From assembly GCA_902632315.1 (NCBI GenBank), contig CACPCD010000002.1, positions 32,501-96,500 of the forward strand: DNA of 64,000 nt. The letters are read 5' to 3'. The stretch comes from an uncultured Pelagibacteraceae bacterium. Its GTDB lineage: Bacteria > Pseudomonadota > Alphaproteobacteria > Pelagibacterales > Pelagibacteraceae. Position 1 is the first letter of the stretch. Each line of letters opens with the position of its first letter. The notes below the pieces were generated by a model. The model did no database searches. It worked only from the letters and a program-made list of their open reading frames with translations, and was not told the origin of the DNA. Below are positions 19,095 to 28,678 of this stretch, in pieces. The translations under genes were made by a program, and so were the position numbers.

Positions 19095-19828
19095 TAGGAT
19101 TTATATTCCATTATTTTTTTTATAGCCACAAAATCTTCCTTAGTATCTACACCGACTGGTGATGAATTTGCTAAAGCAACATTAATTCCAATATTATTAT
19201 CTATTGCTCTAAACTGTTCTAACTTATATTTAAGTTCATTTTGTGTCTGAGCAAAAGATACAAAGTTTCTTAAAGTGTCTAGCTGATAACAATAAATTCC
19301 CAGATGGTGATAAGTATTTTTATCATCTTTTTTTGACTTTCTTGTAAAACTTGATGCTAATGGGAATTTTTTATAATCAAGCTCCTCCTTAGTAATTACT
19401 TTTACTACACTCGCTTTATAATAATTATCTTGATTAGAAATTTTAGATGCCAATGTACCCATTTTAGATTTTGTTTTTACCATGTGATTGTGAAGATTTC
19501 TAATATCTTCAATGTTCATCAAAGGTTCGTCACCTTGGAGGTTCATTATTAATTCTGTATCTCTAATTTCTATTTTTTTTATAGCTTCATAAATTCTGTC
19601 GGTACCTGTTTTAGGGTTCTTGCTAGTTAAAATTACCTGGCCACCATTATTTTTTACATCATCTACAATTTCTTGGTCTTCCGTAGCAACAAAAACATCA
19701 CCTATATCTGCCTCTTTTGCTTTTTGAAAAACGTGTGAAATCATTGATATTCCGTTTATTTTTAACAACGGTTTTCCAGGTAACCTTGAAGCTGATAATC
19801 TAGATGGAATTATAACTAATGTTTTCAT
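19094..19828 (-). CDS. kdsB: 3-deoxy-manno-octulosonate cytidylyltransferase
   Basis: 244 residues. Nucleotidyltransferase signature IPSRLSASRLPGKPLLKING at the N-terminus, followed by VATEDQEI, TGTDRIYEA and NLQGDEPLM, all typical of CMP-Kdo synthetase. The enzyme activates Kdo for the LPS inner core; kdsD, another Kdo gene, is at 24874. Its order cycM (divergent)-kdsB-pheA is common in alphaproteobacteria. Confidence 0.95.
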   Translation of the reverse strand: MKTLVIIPSRLSASRLPGKPLLKINGISMISHVFQKAKEADIGDVFVATEDQEIVDDVKNNGGQVILTSKNPKTGTDRIYEAIKKIEIRDTELIMNLQGDEPLMNIEDIRNLHNHMVKTKSKMGTLASKISNQDNYYKASVVKVITKEELDYKKFPLASSFTRKSKKDDKNTYHHLGIYCYQLDTLRNFVSFAQTQNELKYKLEQFRAIDNNIGINVALANSSPVGVDTKEDFVAIKKIMEYKS

Positions 19829-19933
19829 TCTTTTTTATAAATAAGTTATCTATACCAGAGGCAAAATTATACATTTAAATTATAAGCAATTTTTTATTTA
19901 TAATGTTATACGTTCAAAGTAAAATTTTATAAA

Positions 19934-20473
19934 ATGGATTCTTTTGAAATTAATAAAATAGTAGCTGCTATACTTATGGTGGCACTTATAGTAATAGGAA
20001 TTGGAAAATTATCTGAAATAGTATTCCATGTTGAAAAGCCAGAAAAACCAGGATATGTCGTAGAATTAGATCAAGTAACCACCACTTCATTGCCTATAGA
20101 AACAGATTCTGAAACTAAAGTTGATATCGCCGCATTAATGGCTCTTGGTGATGTTGCTTCTGGAGAAAAAATATTTAAAAAATGTGCAGCCTGTCATTCA
20201 ATAAATAAAGGTGGAAAAAATAACATTGGACCAGCACTATATAATGTTGTTGGAAGAAAAATTGGCGGAATAGCTGACTATAAATACTCAAAAGCTTTAG
20301 TGGAATATGATAAAGAGTGGAACTTTGAGGAGCTTAACGGTTTTTTAATCAAGCCAGCAAAATGGATTAAAGGGACTAAAATGGCTTATGCTGGACTTAG
20401 AAAAGAAAGCGATAGAGCTTCTGTTATAAAATATTTAAATCAGAATTCTGATAATCCATTACCACTACCTTAA
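19934..20473 (+). CDS. cycM: membrane-anchored cytochrome c (CycM type)
   Basis: 179 residues. An uncleaved N-terminal hydrophobic anchor (about residues 9-27), a linker, then a class I cytochrome c domain with one haem site CAACH (about residues 85-89), the conserved block NIGPALYNVVGRKIG, and a probable Met ligand in KGTKMAYAGL. Proteins of this type carry electrons from complex III to cytochrome c oxidase at the periplasmic face. The 3' end overlaps the convergent argF stop by 9 bp. Confidence 0.93.
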   Translation: MDSFEINKIVAAILMVALIVIGIGKLSEIVFHVEKPEKPGYVVELDQVTTTSLPIETDSETKVDIAALMALGDVASGEKIFKKCAACHSINKGGKNNIGPALYNVVGRKIGGIADYKYSKALVEYDKEWNFEELNGFLIKPAKWIKGTKMAYAGLRKESDRASVIKYLNQNSDNPLPLP

Positions 20474-21394
20474 TTTATCAAAGCAATACAACAATATACT
20501 TTTTTGTACATGAACTCTATTAAGAGCTTGCTGCCATACTTTTGATTTTTTACTTAAAAAAACTTTTTCTTCAACTTCAGCGCCCCGTGGCAAGCAATGT
20601 AAAAAAATACAGTCGTTCTTTGCTAACTTTATCAATTTTTCTGTAATTTTAAAAAACCTGAAATATTTTAATTTTTTTTTTTTGTTTACTTTGTCGTTCA
20701 GGGAAATAACTTTATCACTAATCACTACATCAGCATCAGTTACTGCTTTTTTTGGATCATCAAAAATATGTATCTTTCCCCCATTTTTTGTTGCCCAGTT
20801 TAAGACAAGTTTATTTGGATAAAATTTTTTAGGACAACCTAGATAAAGTTCAAACTTTAATTTAACCGATATATCTATAAGACTATAAAGGACATTATTT
20901 GAGTCCCCCACCCAAACAATTTTTAGCTTTGAAATTGGTTTATTTTTGATTTCCTCAATTGTAAATATATCTGATAATGCTTGAGAAGGATGAGAATTAG
21001 GGCTTAAACCATTTATAAGAGGTATTTTTAAATTTTTTTTGAAATTTTCAATTTTATACTCACTATCAGTCCTTAACATAAATGCATCGCCATAAGTTGA
21101 TAAAATTTTTGCTGTATCTTCTAAGGATTCACCACCCTTTCCTAAATGAAGTTCATTAGACCTTAAGGTCAAAGTATTTCCACCAAGCTGCTTAATTGCG
21201 AGATGAAAACTCAATCTTGTTCTTAAACTTGGCTTATCAAACATTTGAATTAATAGTTTACCTTTAAGTGGAGAGCCTTTATCTACTTCTAAGGTGCTCA
21301 AATTTTCTCTCAATTTCTTTCTTTTTTTTGCATCTGATAAAATTTTCCTTAGATCTTTTGAAGATACATCCTTTAGATTTACAAAATGTTTCAT
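20465..21394 (-). CDS. argF: ornithine carbamoyltransferase
   Basis: 309 residues. The carbamoyl-phosphate motif SxRT is in KPSLRTRLSFH; HPSQALSD and the ornithine-loop HCLPRG are present and in order. It makes citrulline from ornithine and carbamoyl phosphate. It lies 4 bp downstream of argD, so the pair forms a small arginine operon. Confidence 0.96.
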   Translation of the reverse strand: MKHFVNLKDVSSKDLRKILSDAKKRKKLRENLSTLEVDKGSPLKGKLLIQMFDKPSLRTRLSFHLAIKQLGGNTLTLRSNELHLGKGGESLEDTAKILSTYGDAFMLRTDSEYKIENFKKNLKIPLINGLSPNSHPSQALSDIFTIEEIKNKPISKLKIVWVGDSNNVLYSLIDISVKLKFELYLGCPKKFYPNKLVLNWATKNGGKIHIFDDPKKAVTDADVVISDKVISLNDKVNKKKKLKYFRFFKITEKLIKLAKNDCIFLHCLPRGAEVEEKVFLSKKSKVWQQALNRVHVQKSILLYCFDKLR

Positions 21395-21398
21395 TAAC

Positions 21399-22562
21399 CT
21401 AATATTCCGAACATACTTTATTAATAATTTTTAATGCAAGATCTATTTCTTTTCTTTTAACATTTAAAGGAGGTAATATTCTTACTACATTTTCTGAGGC
21501 TTTAATTGTTAAAAGTTTGTTTTCGGTAAGTTTATTAATAAAATTTCCTAAATCGACTTTTAGTTTAATACCTATTAATAAACCTATTCCTCTTATTTCT
21601 TTTATAACATGAGGATAATTATTTCTTATACTTTGTAATTTAGATAAAAAATAAATAGAATTTTTTCTTACATTGACTAAAAAACCTTTTTTAAAAACCT
21701 CATCCATAATAACATTGCCAATAACCATTGCTAAAGGATTTCCTCCATAAGTACTTCCATGTGTTCCTGGCACCATACATTTTGATACTTTTTTTGTCAT
21801 TAAAACGGCTCCAATGGGAAAACCACCTCCAATGCCTTTTGCTATAGGAACAATATCAGGCTTGACTTTTGCATATTCATAGGCAAAAAATTTTCCTGAT
21901 CTGCCAATACCACATTGCACCTCATCTAAAATTAAAAGTATCTTTTTTTTGTTACAAATTTTCCTTACTTCTTTCAAAAATTTTTTTGTGTGAACTTTAA
22001 TTCCAGACTCACCCATTGCAGTTTCAAAAAATATTGCAGCAGTATTTTTTGTTATCTTTTTTTTCAGAGATTTTATGTCGGAAAATTTAAAGTGATCAAA
22101 ACCACTGACTTTTGGTCCAAAACCCTCGGTCATTTTTTTTGATCCACTTGCAAAAATGTTAGCTAAAGTTCTACCATGAAATGAATTTTTTATGCATAAA
22201 ATTCTATTTTTATTTGGTGCCCCAATTGAATAGAAATACCTTCTTGCAATTTTAATTGCTGCTTCATTAGCCTCAGCACCAGAGTTGACGAAAATAACTT
22301 TATCCGCAAAAGTTTTCTTTGCTAATTTCTTTGCTAAAACTTCTCCTTCGGGTATTTTAAATGAATTAGAGACGTGCCAAACTTTTTTAGCTTGTGAATT
22401 TAGAGCATTTATTAATTTAGGATTAGAATGTCCTAAAGTATTTACAGCTATACCACTTAAAAAATCTAAATACTTTTTTCCATCAGTTGAAAATAAATAA
22501 GATCCTTTTCCCTTTTTAAAAGATAAATTTCTTCTTTTGTAATTTTCTGCTAAATAACTCAT
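21399..22562 (-). CDS. argD: acetylornithine aminotransferase
   Basis: 387 residues, class III PLP aminotransferase. Seen: VNSGAEANEAAIKIARRY, NSFHGRT, the PLP aspartate segment LILDEVQCGIGRSG and the Schiff-base lysine in PIAKGIGGGFPIGA. It transaminates N-acetylglutamate semialdehyde and in many bacteria also serves the DAP pathway (DapC); dapD and dapE are in this window and no separate dapC is seen. The gene is divergent from gcrA. Confidence 0.95.
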   Translation of the reverse strand: MSYLAENYKRRNLSFKKGKGSYLFSTDGKKYLDFLSGIAVNTLGHSNPKLINALNSQAKKVWHVSNSFKIPEGEVLAKKLAKKTFADKVIFVNSGAEANEAAIKIARRYFYSIGAPNKNRILCIKNSFHGRTLANIFASGSKKMTEGFGPKVSGFDHFKFSDIKSLKKKITKNTAAIFFETAMGESGIKVHTKKFLKEVRKICNKKKILLILDEVQCGIGRSGKFFAYEYAKVKPDIVPIAKGIGGGFPIGAVLMTKKVSKCMVPGTHGSTYGGNPLAMVIGNVIMDEVFKKGFLVNVRKNSIYFLSKLQSIRNNYPHVIKEIRGIGLLIGIKLKVDLGNFINKLTENKLLTIKASENVVRILPPLNVKRKEIDLALKIINKVCSEY

Positions 22563-22716
22563 AATAAAATTTTTAATCTAAATCTTTAATAATTCTCAAA
22601 TTAGTTAAAGTAAATATATTCAAGTATTGATTGTAGAATTTTACCCAATATCCTACATTTAAATTAATTGTTAATAAGTCCTAATATTTACTTGTTATTT
22701 TAATCTCTTTATCATT

Positions 22717-22749
22717 ATATAGTATTTAAATTTAAAAATTATACTATAT
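22717..22749 (+). repeat. inverted repeat directly upstream of gcrA
   Basis: Perfect 9-bp arms ATATAGTAT (22717-22725) and ATACTATAT (22741-22749) with a 15-nt spacer end 10 bp before the gcrA start. It could be an operator or a hairpin in the 5' UTR. In DNA this AT-rich, chance repeats are frequent, so the role is open. Confidence 0.3.
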
Positions 22750-22759
22750 ATTGTAAATA

Positions 22760-23254
22760 ATGAGTTGGACGGAAGAAAAAGTAGCAAAATTAAAAGAACT
22801 TTGGGGCAAGGGAAATACTGCTAGCCAAATTGCTGAAATCATCGGTGGAATAAGTAGGAACGCAGTTATAGGGAAAGCCCATAGATTAAATTTATCTGCA
22901 AAAATTAAAACAAGGACAGTTGCTACAAATAAAAATTTTGAGAATTCTGTAGTAAATAAAAATCCTAATTCAAGAAAAGGAAGAAGAAGCAAATTTAAAT
23001 CTCTTATAATTGAAAAAGATTTTGAACCAGAAAATCCTAAACAATTAGAAGAGTTAGACGAAAGTTTGTGTAAGTGGCCAATCGGACATCCAGATGAAAA
23101 GACATTCTACTTCTGTGGGAGATCCTCATTAAAAGACTTTTCTTATTGTAAACTTCATTTGCTCTACGCATATCAACCCAAGGGCAAAAAAGAAGATGTT
23201 GTTGAGAAGGAGGATGTGCCAGAATTTATAGAAAAAAAAATTAAATCAGCTTAG
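22760..23254 (+). CDS. gcrA: GcrA cell-cycle regulator
   Basis: 164 residues. The N-terminal helix-turn-helix MSWTEEKVAKLKELW...GGISRNAVIGKAHRL is the hallmark of GcrA. A basic linker and a Cys/His-containing C-terminal segment (LCKWPIGHPDEKTFYFCGR) complete the family pattern. In Caulobacter GcrA binds sigma70 and acts at GANTC-methylated promoters. The placement beside argD-argF is conserved in alphaproteobacteria. Confidence 0.95.
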   Translation: MSWTEEKVAKLKELWGKGNTASQIAEIIGGISRNAVIGKAHRLNLSAKIKTRTVATNKNFENSVVNKNPNSRKGRRSKFKSLIIEKDFEPENPKQLEELDESLCKWPIGHPDEKTFYFCGRSSLKDFSYCKLHLLYAYQPKGKKEDVVEKEDVPEFIEKKIKSA

Positions 23255-23264
23255 AAAATTGTCA

Positions 23265-24239
23265 TTAATTTGAGTCATCTTTTGATTTGTATTTTTTTGT
23301 TGAAAACTGACCACCATCTTTCCACATAAAGCTATATTTCTCTACTTCCTCTGAAAAATTTTTATTACTTGGCACCCCAATATCTGAATTTGTTTTATAC
23401 TTTCCTGAATTTATATTATCATGCCTTAAAAGCCTTAATTGATCCTCAGTAAGTATAGGAGAGGGAAATAATTGAAAAAATTTTGCAGATAGTTGTGCTA
23501 ACACAAGTGGAAATGGAATAAGCAGCCTCTTTTTATTTATCAAAATTAAAAGTTTTTCTAATATTTCTTTAAAGGTAATTATCTCAGGCCCTACACATTC
23601 AACTATTTGAGTATCAATATTTTTTGATATTACATAATAAATGATGTCTGTTAAATCAGAACAATGAATGGGCATAAACTTAGTCTTACCTGAATAATAC
23701 AAAGGAAAAATCGGCAACTTATTAAGCATTGACATAAAATTAGTCGTAAAATTATCATCTACAGAATAAACAATTGAGGGTCTTAGAATTGTAGTCAAAG
23801 AAAAATTTTCTAATACCTTTTTTTCTCCTTCTAATTTACTATTTGCATAATCTGAGTCAGTTGCGTTATTTATGCCTAGCGCTGATACATGGATGAATTT
23901 TTTTATATTATACTCTTTGCAAAGTTTAGCTAATAAAGAGGGAAAAATAGTGTGAATATTTTTAAATGTAACCCCTCTTTTTTTTTCATACAAAACTCCT
24001 ATTAAATTTATGCATATATCCGCATTTGCAAATAATTTTCTTATTTTAACTTCATCAAAAATGTTAGCTTCAACAACATCGATATACCCAGCATTCGCCT
24101 GGGTTTTGATAATATAGCTCTTTTGGTGGATATTTCTTGTGACAACTGTTACTTTATAGTTGTTTTTTGTTAGCTTTCTAATCAGATGCCTTCCAATTTG
24201 ACCACTACCACCAAAAATTAGACAATTTTTTGCTTTCAT
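23265..24239 (-). CDS. NAD(P)-binding SDR-family protein, NDUFA9-like
   Basis: 324 residues. Rossmann dinucleotide motif GGSGQIGRHL at residues 10-19, then INLIGVLYE, the extended segment around ILRPSIVY, and a C-terminal region without the classical YxxxK dyad. This atypical SDR pattern matches the complex-I-associated NDUFA9/39-kDa family, widespread in alphaproteobacteria. Whether it stabilises complex I here or acts as an unrelated sugar epimerase is not decided by sequence. It converges on gcrA and starts 20 bp from rnd. Confidence 0.8.
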   Translation of the reverse strand: MKAKNCLIFGGSGQIGRHLIRKLTKNNYKVTVVTRNIHQKSYIIKTQANAGYIDVVEANIFDEVKIRKLFANADICINLIGVLYEKKRGVTFKNIHTIFPSLLAKLCKEYNIKKFIHVSALGINNATDSDYANSKLEGEKKVLENFSLTTILRPSIVYSVDDNFTTNFMSMLNKLPIFPLYYSGKTKFMPIHCSDLTDIIYYVISKNIDTQIVECVGPEIITFKEILEKLLILINKKRLLIPFPLVLAQLSAKFFQLFPSPILTEDQLRLLRHDNINSGKYKTNSDIGVPSNKNFSEEVEKYSFMWKDGGQFSTKKYKSKDDSN

Positions 24240-24259
24240 ATATATATAATTATAAGTGT

Positions 24260-24871
24260 ATGAGTATTGATATTAAATTGTATAAAAAAGATTTACCAGA
24301 TGATTTAGATTTAGGCAATGTTATAGCTATTGATGGTGAATTTATGGGTCTAAATGTCCGTAGGGATCCTTTATGTTTGATACAGCTATCGTCAGGTAAA
24401 AATGATGCTCATATAATTCAATTGGACAGATCAAATTACGAGGCTCCCAATTTAATTAAAATATTAGCGAATGAATCAATTTCTAAAATTTTTCATTTTG
24501 GAAGAGCAGATATTGCGCATATTAAATACTACTTAAAAACACAAACTAATAACATTCTAGATACAAAAATAGCGTCTAAACTTGCTAGATCATACTCTGA
24601 TAATCATTCGCTTAAAACTTTAATTAAAGAATTCATTAATATTGATATAAGTAAACAATTCCAGAACTCAGATTTTGGAGGAGAGTTAAGTGTTGCTCAA
24701 CAAAAATATTGTGCCAATGATGTAATATATCTTCATAAAATTCATAACGAGTTAGAAAAAATATTGATAAGAGAGAAACGTGTCGAGCTTTATCAAGAAT
24801 GTCTAAAATTTTTAAAAACTAGGGTTGATCTTGATCTTGCATTATTTAAAGATGATATTTGGTCCCATTAA
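24260..24871 (+). CDS. rnd: ribonuclease D-type 3'-5' exonuclease (short form)
   Basis: 203 residues from the ATG at 24260; an upstream in-frame ATG overlaps the neighbouring gene and adds no conserved residues. Only the DEDD exonuclease domain is present: IDGEFMG (Exo I), FHFGRADIAH (Exo II) and YCANDVIYLHKI (Exo III with Tyr). The C-terminal HRDC domains of E. coli RNase D are absent, the usual alphaproteobacterial short form. It probably trims tRNA or other RNA 3' ends. kdsD follows after 2 bp. Confidence 0.9.
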   Translation: MSIDIKLYKKDLPDDLDLGNVIAIDGEFMGLNVRRDPLCLIQLSSGKNDAHIIQLDRSNYEAPNLIKILANESISKIFHFGRADIAHIKYYLKTQTNNILDTKIASKLARSYSDNHSLKTLIKEFINIDISKQFQNSDFGGELSVAQQKYCANDVIYLHKIHNELEKILIREKRVELYQECLKFLKTRVDLDLALFKDDIWSH

Positions 24872-24873
24872 TC

Positions 24874-25839
24874 ATGAAAAATGAAATAAAAAAAATTGCC
24901 AAAAGTGTTGTTGAATTACAAATTATAGCTTTAGAAAAACTTAAAAACTCAATTGATGATTCTTTTGAAAAAACAGTGAACACAATTGCAAAATGTAAAT
25001 CGAAAGTTATTATATGTGGTGTTGGAAAAAGTGGAATTATTGCTTCAAAAATGTCCGCAACTTTATCTTCTGTTGGAACACCGTCATTTTCTATTTCTGC
25101 CTCTGATTGTTCTCATGGCGATCTAGGTAGAATTACAAAAAATGATATTTTAATTTTGATTAGCAATTCTGGAAATACCTCAGAGCTTAAAAATATTATT
25201 GAATATTCAAAAAAAAATAAAATACTTTTGATAGGGATAATGTCTAATAAAAACTCAACCCTATATAAATCTTCAAATATAAAATTATTAATTCCAGAGG
25301 TAGTAGAGTCTGGTCACGGAATTGTTCCTACATCAAGCACTACAATGCAGCTTTCAATGGGAGATGCACTTGCAATAGCTTTAATGAAAAAAAAGAAATT
25401 TGGTAAGCTGGACTTTAAAAAATTTCACCCTAGTGGAGCATTAAGTGCAAAATTAAAAACTGCCGGTGACATTATGTTAACAAAAAATAAAATTCCTTTT
25501 GTTAATGAAAATCAAATTATGAAAAACGCCTTAAGGATCTTGAATTTAAAAAAACTTGGATTTGTGGCTATAATTAATGATAATGGTTTAAGTAGTGGAA
25601 TTTTTACAGATGGTGATTTAAAAAGGCTTTTACAAAAAAAAAAGAAAATAGAAAATTTAAAAATTCGCTCTTTTATGTCAAAAAACCCTTTTTCAGTTGA
25701 AAAAGACACCCTTGCTTCAGACATACTAGCTCAAATGAATAAAAAAAAAATCACCAGCGCTTTTGTCTTTAAAAAAGGAAATAAGAGAAAAATCATAGGA
25801 GTTTTACATATTCATCACCTTTTAGAAAATTCGAGATAA
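24874..25839 (+). CDS. kdsD: arabinose-5-phosphate isomerase
   Basis: 321 residues. A SIS sugar-isomerase domain (CGVGKSGIIASKMSATLSS, SNSGNTSELKNI, STTMQLSMGDALA) is followed by a CBS-domain pair (about residues 200-320). It converts ribulose-5-phosphate to arabinose-5-phosphate, the first committed step to Kdo. The next genes are lptC and lptB, so the block is devoted to LPS making and export. I chose the ATG at 24874 because the longer frame overlaps rnd. Confidence 0.93.
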   Translation: MKNEIKKIAKSVVELQIIALEKLKNSIDDSFEKTVNTIAKCKSKVIICGVGKSGIIASKMSATLSSVGTPSFSISASDCSHGDLGRITKNDILILISNSGNTSELKNIIEYSKKNKILLIGIMSNKNSTLYKSSNIKLLIPEVVESGHGIVPTSSTTMQLSMGDALAIALMKKKKFGKLDFKKFHPSGALSAKLKTAGDIMLTKNKIPFVNENQIMKNALRILNLKKLGFVAIINDNGLSSGIFTDGDLKRLLQKKKKIENLKIRSFMSKNPFSVEKDTLASDILAQMNKKKITSAFVFKKGNKRKIIGVLHIHHLLENSR

Positions 25840-25840
25840 A

Positions 25841-26422
25841 TTGTTGAAAAAAAAAATTTTACTACAGATTTTACTTTTAATCCTAATTTTGATCATTTGC
25901 CTTATTTTTTATAATAAATATTTTCTTAAGGATAAATCAGTGAATGTCGAAACTCCTCAACAAGAGATTATTGAGAACGAGAGTGCAAACAACCTTATTA
26001 AAAATTTAAAATACGATGTTCAATTTGAAAATAAGACTCAATACACAATTACATCTGACTTAAGTGAAATTACATATGTTGGAAATCAGGAAGTTGTAAG
26101 TATGCAAAAAGTAATTGCAATTTTTAAAGATGAAAATGGGTCTATTTTAAAAATTCGATCTAATGAAGCAATATTTAATAATTCAAACTATAATTCAACT
26201 TTTAAAAGAGGAGTTGATATTACATATATGGATCACATTATTAAATCTGAAAATTTAGTTTTAGATTTTGAGGAAAATATTGTGACAATTAGTGATAATA
26301 TCATATATGAAGGTATACAGGGACTTATGAAAACTGATAATATAAGAATCAATCTATTAACAAAAGATATTGAAATTTTTATGAATGACAATGAAGAGAA
26401 AGTGAAGATTAAATCAAAATAA
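25841..26422 (+). CDS. lptC: LPS export protein LptC
   Basis: 193 residues, the size of LptC. A Lys-rich start, one hydrophobic helix (about residues 5-23) and a periplasmic beta-rich domain with the pattern ITSDLSEITY...VITY seen in LptC/OstA-like folds. The start is TTG (25841 or 25844), 1 or 4 bp after kdsD. LptC links the LptBFG transporter to periplasmic LptA. The lptA gene that normally follows is missing here; lptB starts 4 bp later. Confidence 0.8.
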   Translation: MLKKKILLQILLLILILIICLIFYNKYFLKDKSVNVETPQQEIIENESANNLIKNLKYDVQFENKTQYTITSDLSEITYVGNQEVVSMQKVIAIFKDENGSILKIRSNEAIFNNSNYNSTFKRGVDITYMDHIIKSENLVLDFEENIVTISDNIIYEGIQGLMKTDNIRINLLTKDIEIFMNDNEEKVKIKSK

Positions 26423-26426
26423 TAAT

Positions 26427-27203
26427 ATGAGTAATATTAAAAAATTTAGAATAAAATCTTTTAAAGGAAAAAAATCTATTTTACGGCTAGAAAAAGTTTC
26501 TCTGAAATTTGGTAGAAAAATGATTTTAGATAATTTAGATCTACAACTGAACAGTGGTCAAATCTTAGGGTTATTAGGTCCAAATGGAGTTGGTAAATCA
26601 ACAATTTTTAATTTAATAACAGGGTTAATTTCTCCAGATTATGGATCCATTTTTATAAATTCTGAAATAGTAAATAAGTATCCTATTTACCAAAGAACAA
26701 TAAAATTTAAGATTGGGTTTGTACCTCAACATGGTGGTTTTTTTCATGATTTAACAGTCTTTGAAAATCTAAAAGCGATTGCAGAAATTGCGATAGATAA
26801 TGTTAGTTTTAGAAATGAAAAGATAGATTTATTAATTTCAAAATTTGAATTAGATGCTGTCAGAGATATTAAAGCAAATCTTTTGTCTGGAGGTCAAAAG
26901 AAAAAGTTAGTGATTGCAATAGCTCTAATTTCAGATCCTAAAATACTACTATTAGATGAACCATTTGCTGCTCTAGATGTCTTAACAATTAAGACATTAC
27001 AAGAAATAATTGTAAACCTGCAAAGTAACAATAATATTTCAATTATTCTTTGTGATCACCAGGCTAGAGATTTATTAGCTTGTGTTGATACTGCCGCTAT
27101 AATACATAACGGTAAAGTTGTAGCCCACGGTACTCCTACAAATCTCATTCAAAATATTGATGCTAGAAACGTTTACTTTGGTGAGTCATTTAAAATAAGT
27201 TAA
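26427..27203 (+). CDS. lptB: LPS export ABC transporter ATPase
   Basis: 258 residues. Walker A GPNGVGKST, Q-loop FVPQHGG, signature LSGGQKKK, Walker B ILLLDEPFAALD and switch His in LCDHQARDLL match LptB, whose signature often reads LSGGxRRR. An extra basic 20-residue stretch precedes the domain. It powers LPS extraction with LptFG. aroA begins 10 bp downstream. Confidence 0.93.
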   Translation: MSNIKKFRIKSFKGKKSILRLEKVSLKFGRKMILDNLDLQLNSGQILGLLGPNGVGKSTIFNLITGLISPDYGSIFINSEIVNKYPIYQRTIKFKIGFVPQHGGFFHDLTVFENLKAIAEIAIDNVSFRNEKIDLLISKFELDAVRDIKANLLSGGQKKKLVIAIALISDPKILLLDEPFAALDVLTIKTLQEIIVNLQSNNNISIILCDHQARDLLACVDTAAIIHNGKVVAHGTPTNLIQNIDARNVYFGESFKIS

Positions 27204-27213
27204 AAATCCCGAA

Positions 27214-28539
27214 ATGGCTAATTTTATAAAAATTTCGAAAACTATTAAACCATTCTACAGGTCATTATCTATGGAGGGAGATAAAAGTTTATCAATTAGA
27301 TGGGCGCTACTTGCATCTCAAGCGAAAGGGAAATCTACTTGCAAAAATATTTTAAGATCGGAGGATGTAATCAGCACGCTGAAATGTCTCAAAAAACTAG
27401 GCATAAATTATAAACTGACAAAAAATTCATGTGAGATTTTTGGAAATGGATTAAATAATTTTGATTATAAAAAAAATACTATTTTAAATGCTGGTAATTC
27501 AGGAACCCTAGCCAGACTAATTTTAGGACTCTTAATTCATTCAGAAAAGAATATTTTTCTTAAAGGAGATAAAAGTTTGTCAAAGAGAGATTTTCTTAGA
27601 GTTACCGAGCCACTTAAAAAATTTGGAGCAAAATTTAAAACTAATTCTGGAAAATTACCAATCAGAATTACAGGAACTAAATTTCCAAAACCGATAAAAT
27701 ACCATGAGTTAAAGGGTTCTGCTCAATGTAAAAGTAGTGTTATGTTAGCTGCGTTAAATACAAAAGGCACAACTTTGATCAAAGCAAAAAAATCAAGAAC
27801 GCACACAGAAATTCTTTTTAAAAACTTAAAACTATCCATTAAAGTAAAAAGGCAAAAAAATTTTGATTTAATCAAAATAAAAGGTGGTAAAAATATAAAA
27901 CCTTTAAATTATAATATACCTTCTGATATCAGTTCATGTGCTTTTTTTATTGTCCTTACCGCATTATCAAAAAATTCTGTGTTAAGAATAAAAAATGTAA
28001 ATATTAACCCTTCGAGAACTGGAATTTTAGATATCCTTAAGTTAATGGGAATATCTATAGAAACAAAAAAGAAAAAAATTTATAAAGGAGAAAAAGTTGC
28101 AGATTTAATTATAAGAAGCAAAGAGTTGATTAAACCAATAAATTGTCCAAAAAAACTCAATAGTGCCGCTATAGATGAATTTTTACTTATTTTTCTAGTC
28201 TCTGCTAAGGCCAAAGGTATTTCTTACTTTAAGGACCTTTCTGAACTTAATCAAAAAGAAAGTCCAAGATTATTATGGGGATCAAAAATATTGAATAAAA
28301 TGGGGATCAAAACAATTCTGACAAAAAATAGCATCAAAATTTATGGAAACCCAAAAATTCAAATAAAAAAGAACATAATAATCAAAAACTTTTTAAAAGA
28401 TCATAGAGTTTTTATGTCAAGTGTTGTTGCAGCATTAGTTTTCGGAGGTGACTGGAAAATATTTGATCAAGATTCTATTAAAACTTCTTTTCCAACATTT
28501 TTACAGAAAATCAAAAGTCTTGGGGCTACTATTACCTAA
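27214..28539 (+). CDS. aroA: 3-phosphoshikimate 1-carboxyvinyltransferase (EPSP synthase)
   Basis: 441 residues. The N-terminal substrate motif GDKSLSIRWALLAS, the LNAGNSGTLARL block and the central SAQCKSSVMLAAL are present. It catalyses the EPSP step of chorismate synthesis; aroK and aroB occur at 60366-61968. In many alphaproteobacteria cmk lies between aroA and rpsA, but here a 139-bp gap without a gene separates them. Confidence 0.94.
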   Translation: MANFIKISKTIKPFYRSLSMEGDKSLSIRWALLASQAKGKSTCKNILRSEDVISTLKCLKKLGINYKLTKNSCEIFGNGLNNFDYKKNTILNAGNSGTLARLILGLLIHSEKNIFLKGDKSLSKRDFLRVTEPLKKFGAKFKTNSGKLPIRITGTKFPKPIKYHELKGSAQCKSSVMLAALNTKGTTLIKAKKSRTHTEILFKNLKLSIKVKRQKNFDLIKIKGGKNIKPLNYNIPSDISSCAFFIVLTALSKNSVLRIKNVNINPSRTGILDILKLMGISIETKKKKIYKGEKVADLIIRSKELIKPINCPKKLNSAAIDEFLLIFLVSAKAKGISYFKDLSELNQKESPRLLWGSKILNKMGIKTILTKNSIKIYGNPKIQIKKNIIIKNFLKDHRVFMSSVVAALVFGGDWKIFDQDSIKTSFPTFLQKIKSLGATIT

Positions 28540-28678
28540 AAAGTATTAAAAAACACCAATTTTAGGTAATTTTTGAAAAAAAATTAGCTAAATTCAGTAT
28601 TGATTAAAAGCTTAAATTTAACTAAAAGTTCGAACTTTAATAATGAAAAAACTTAAACACATACTTTAAACTTAATTA

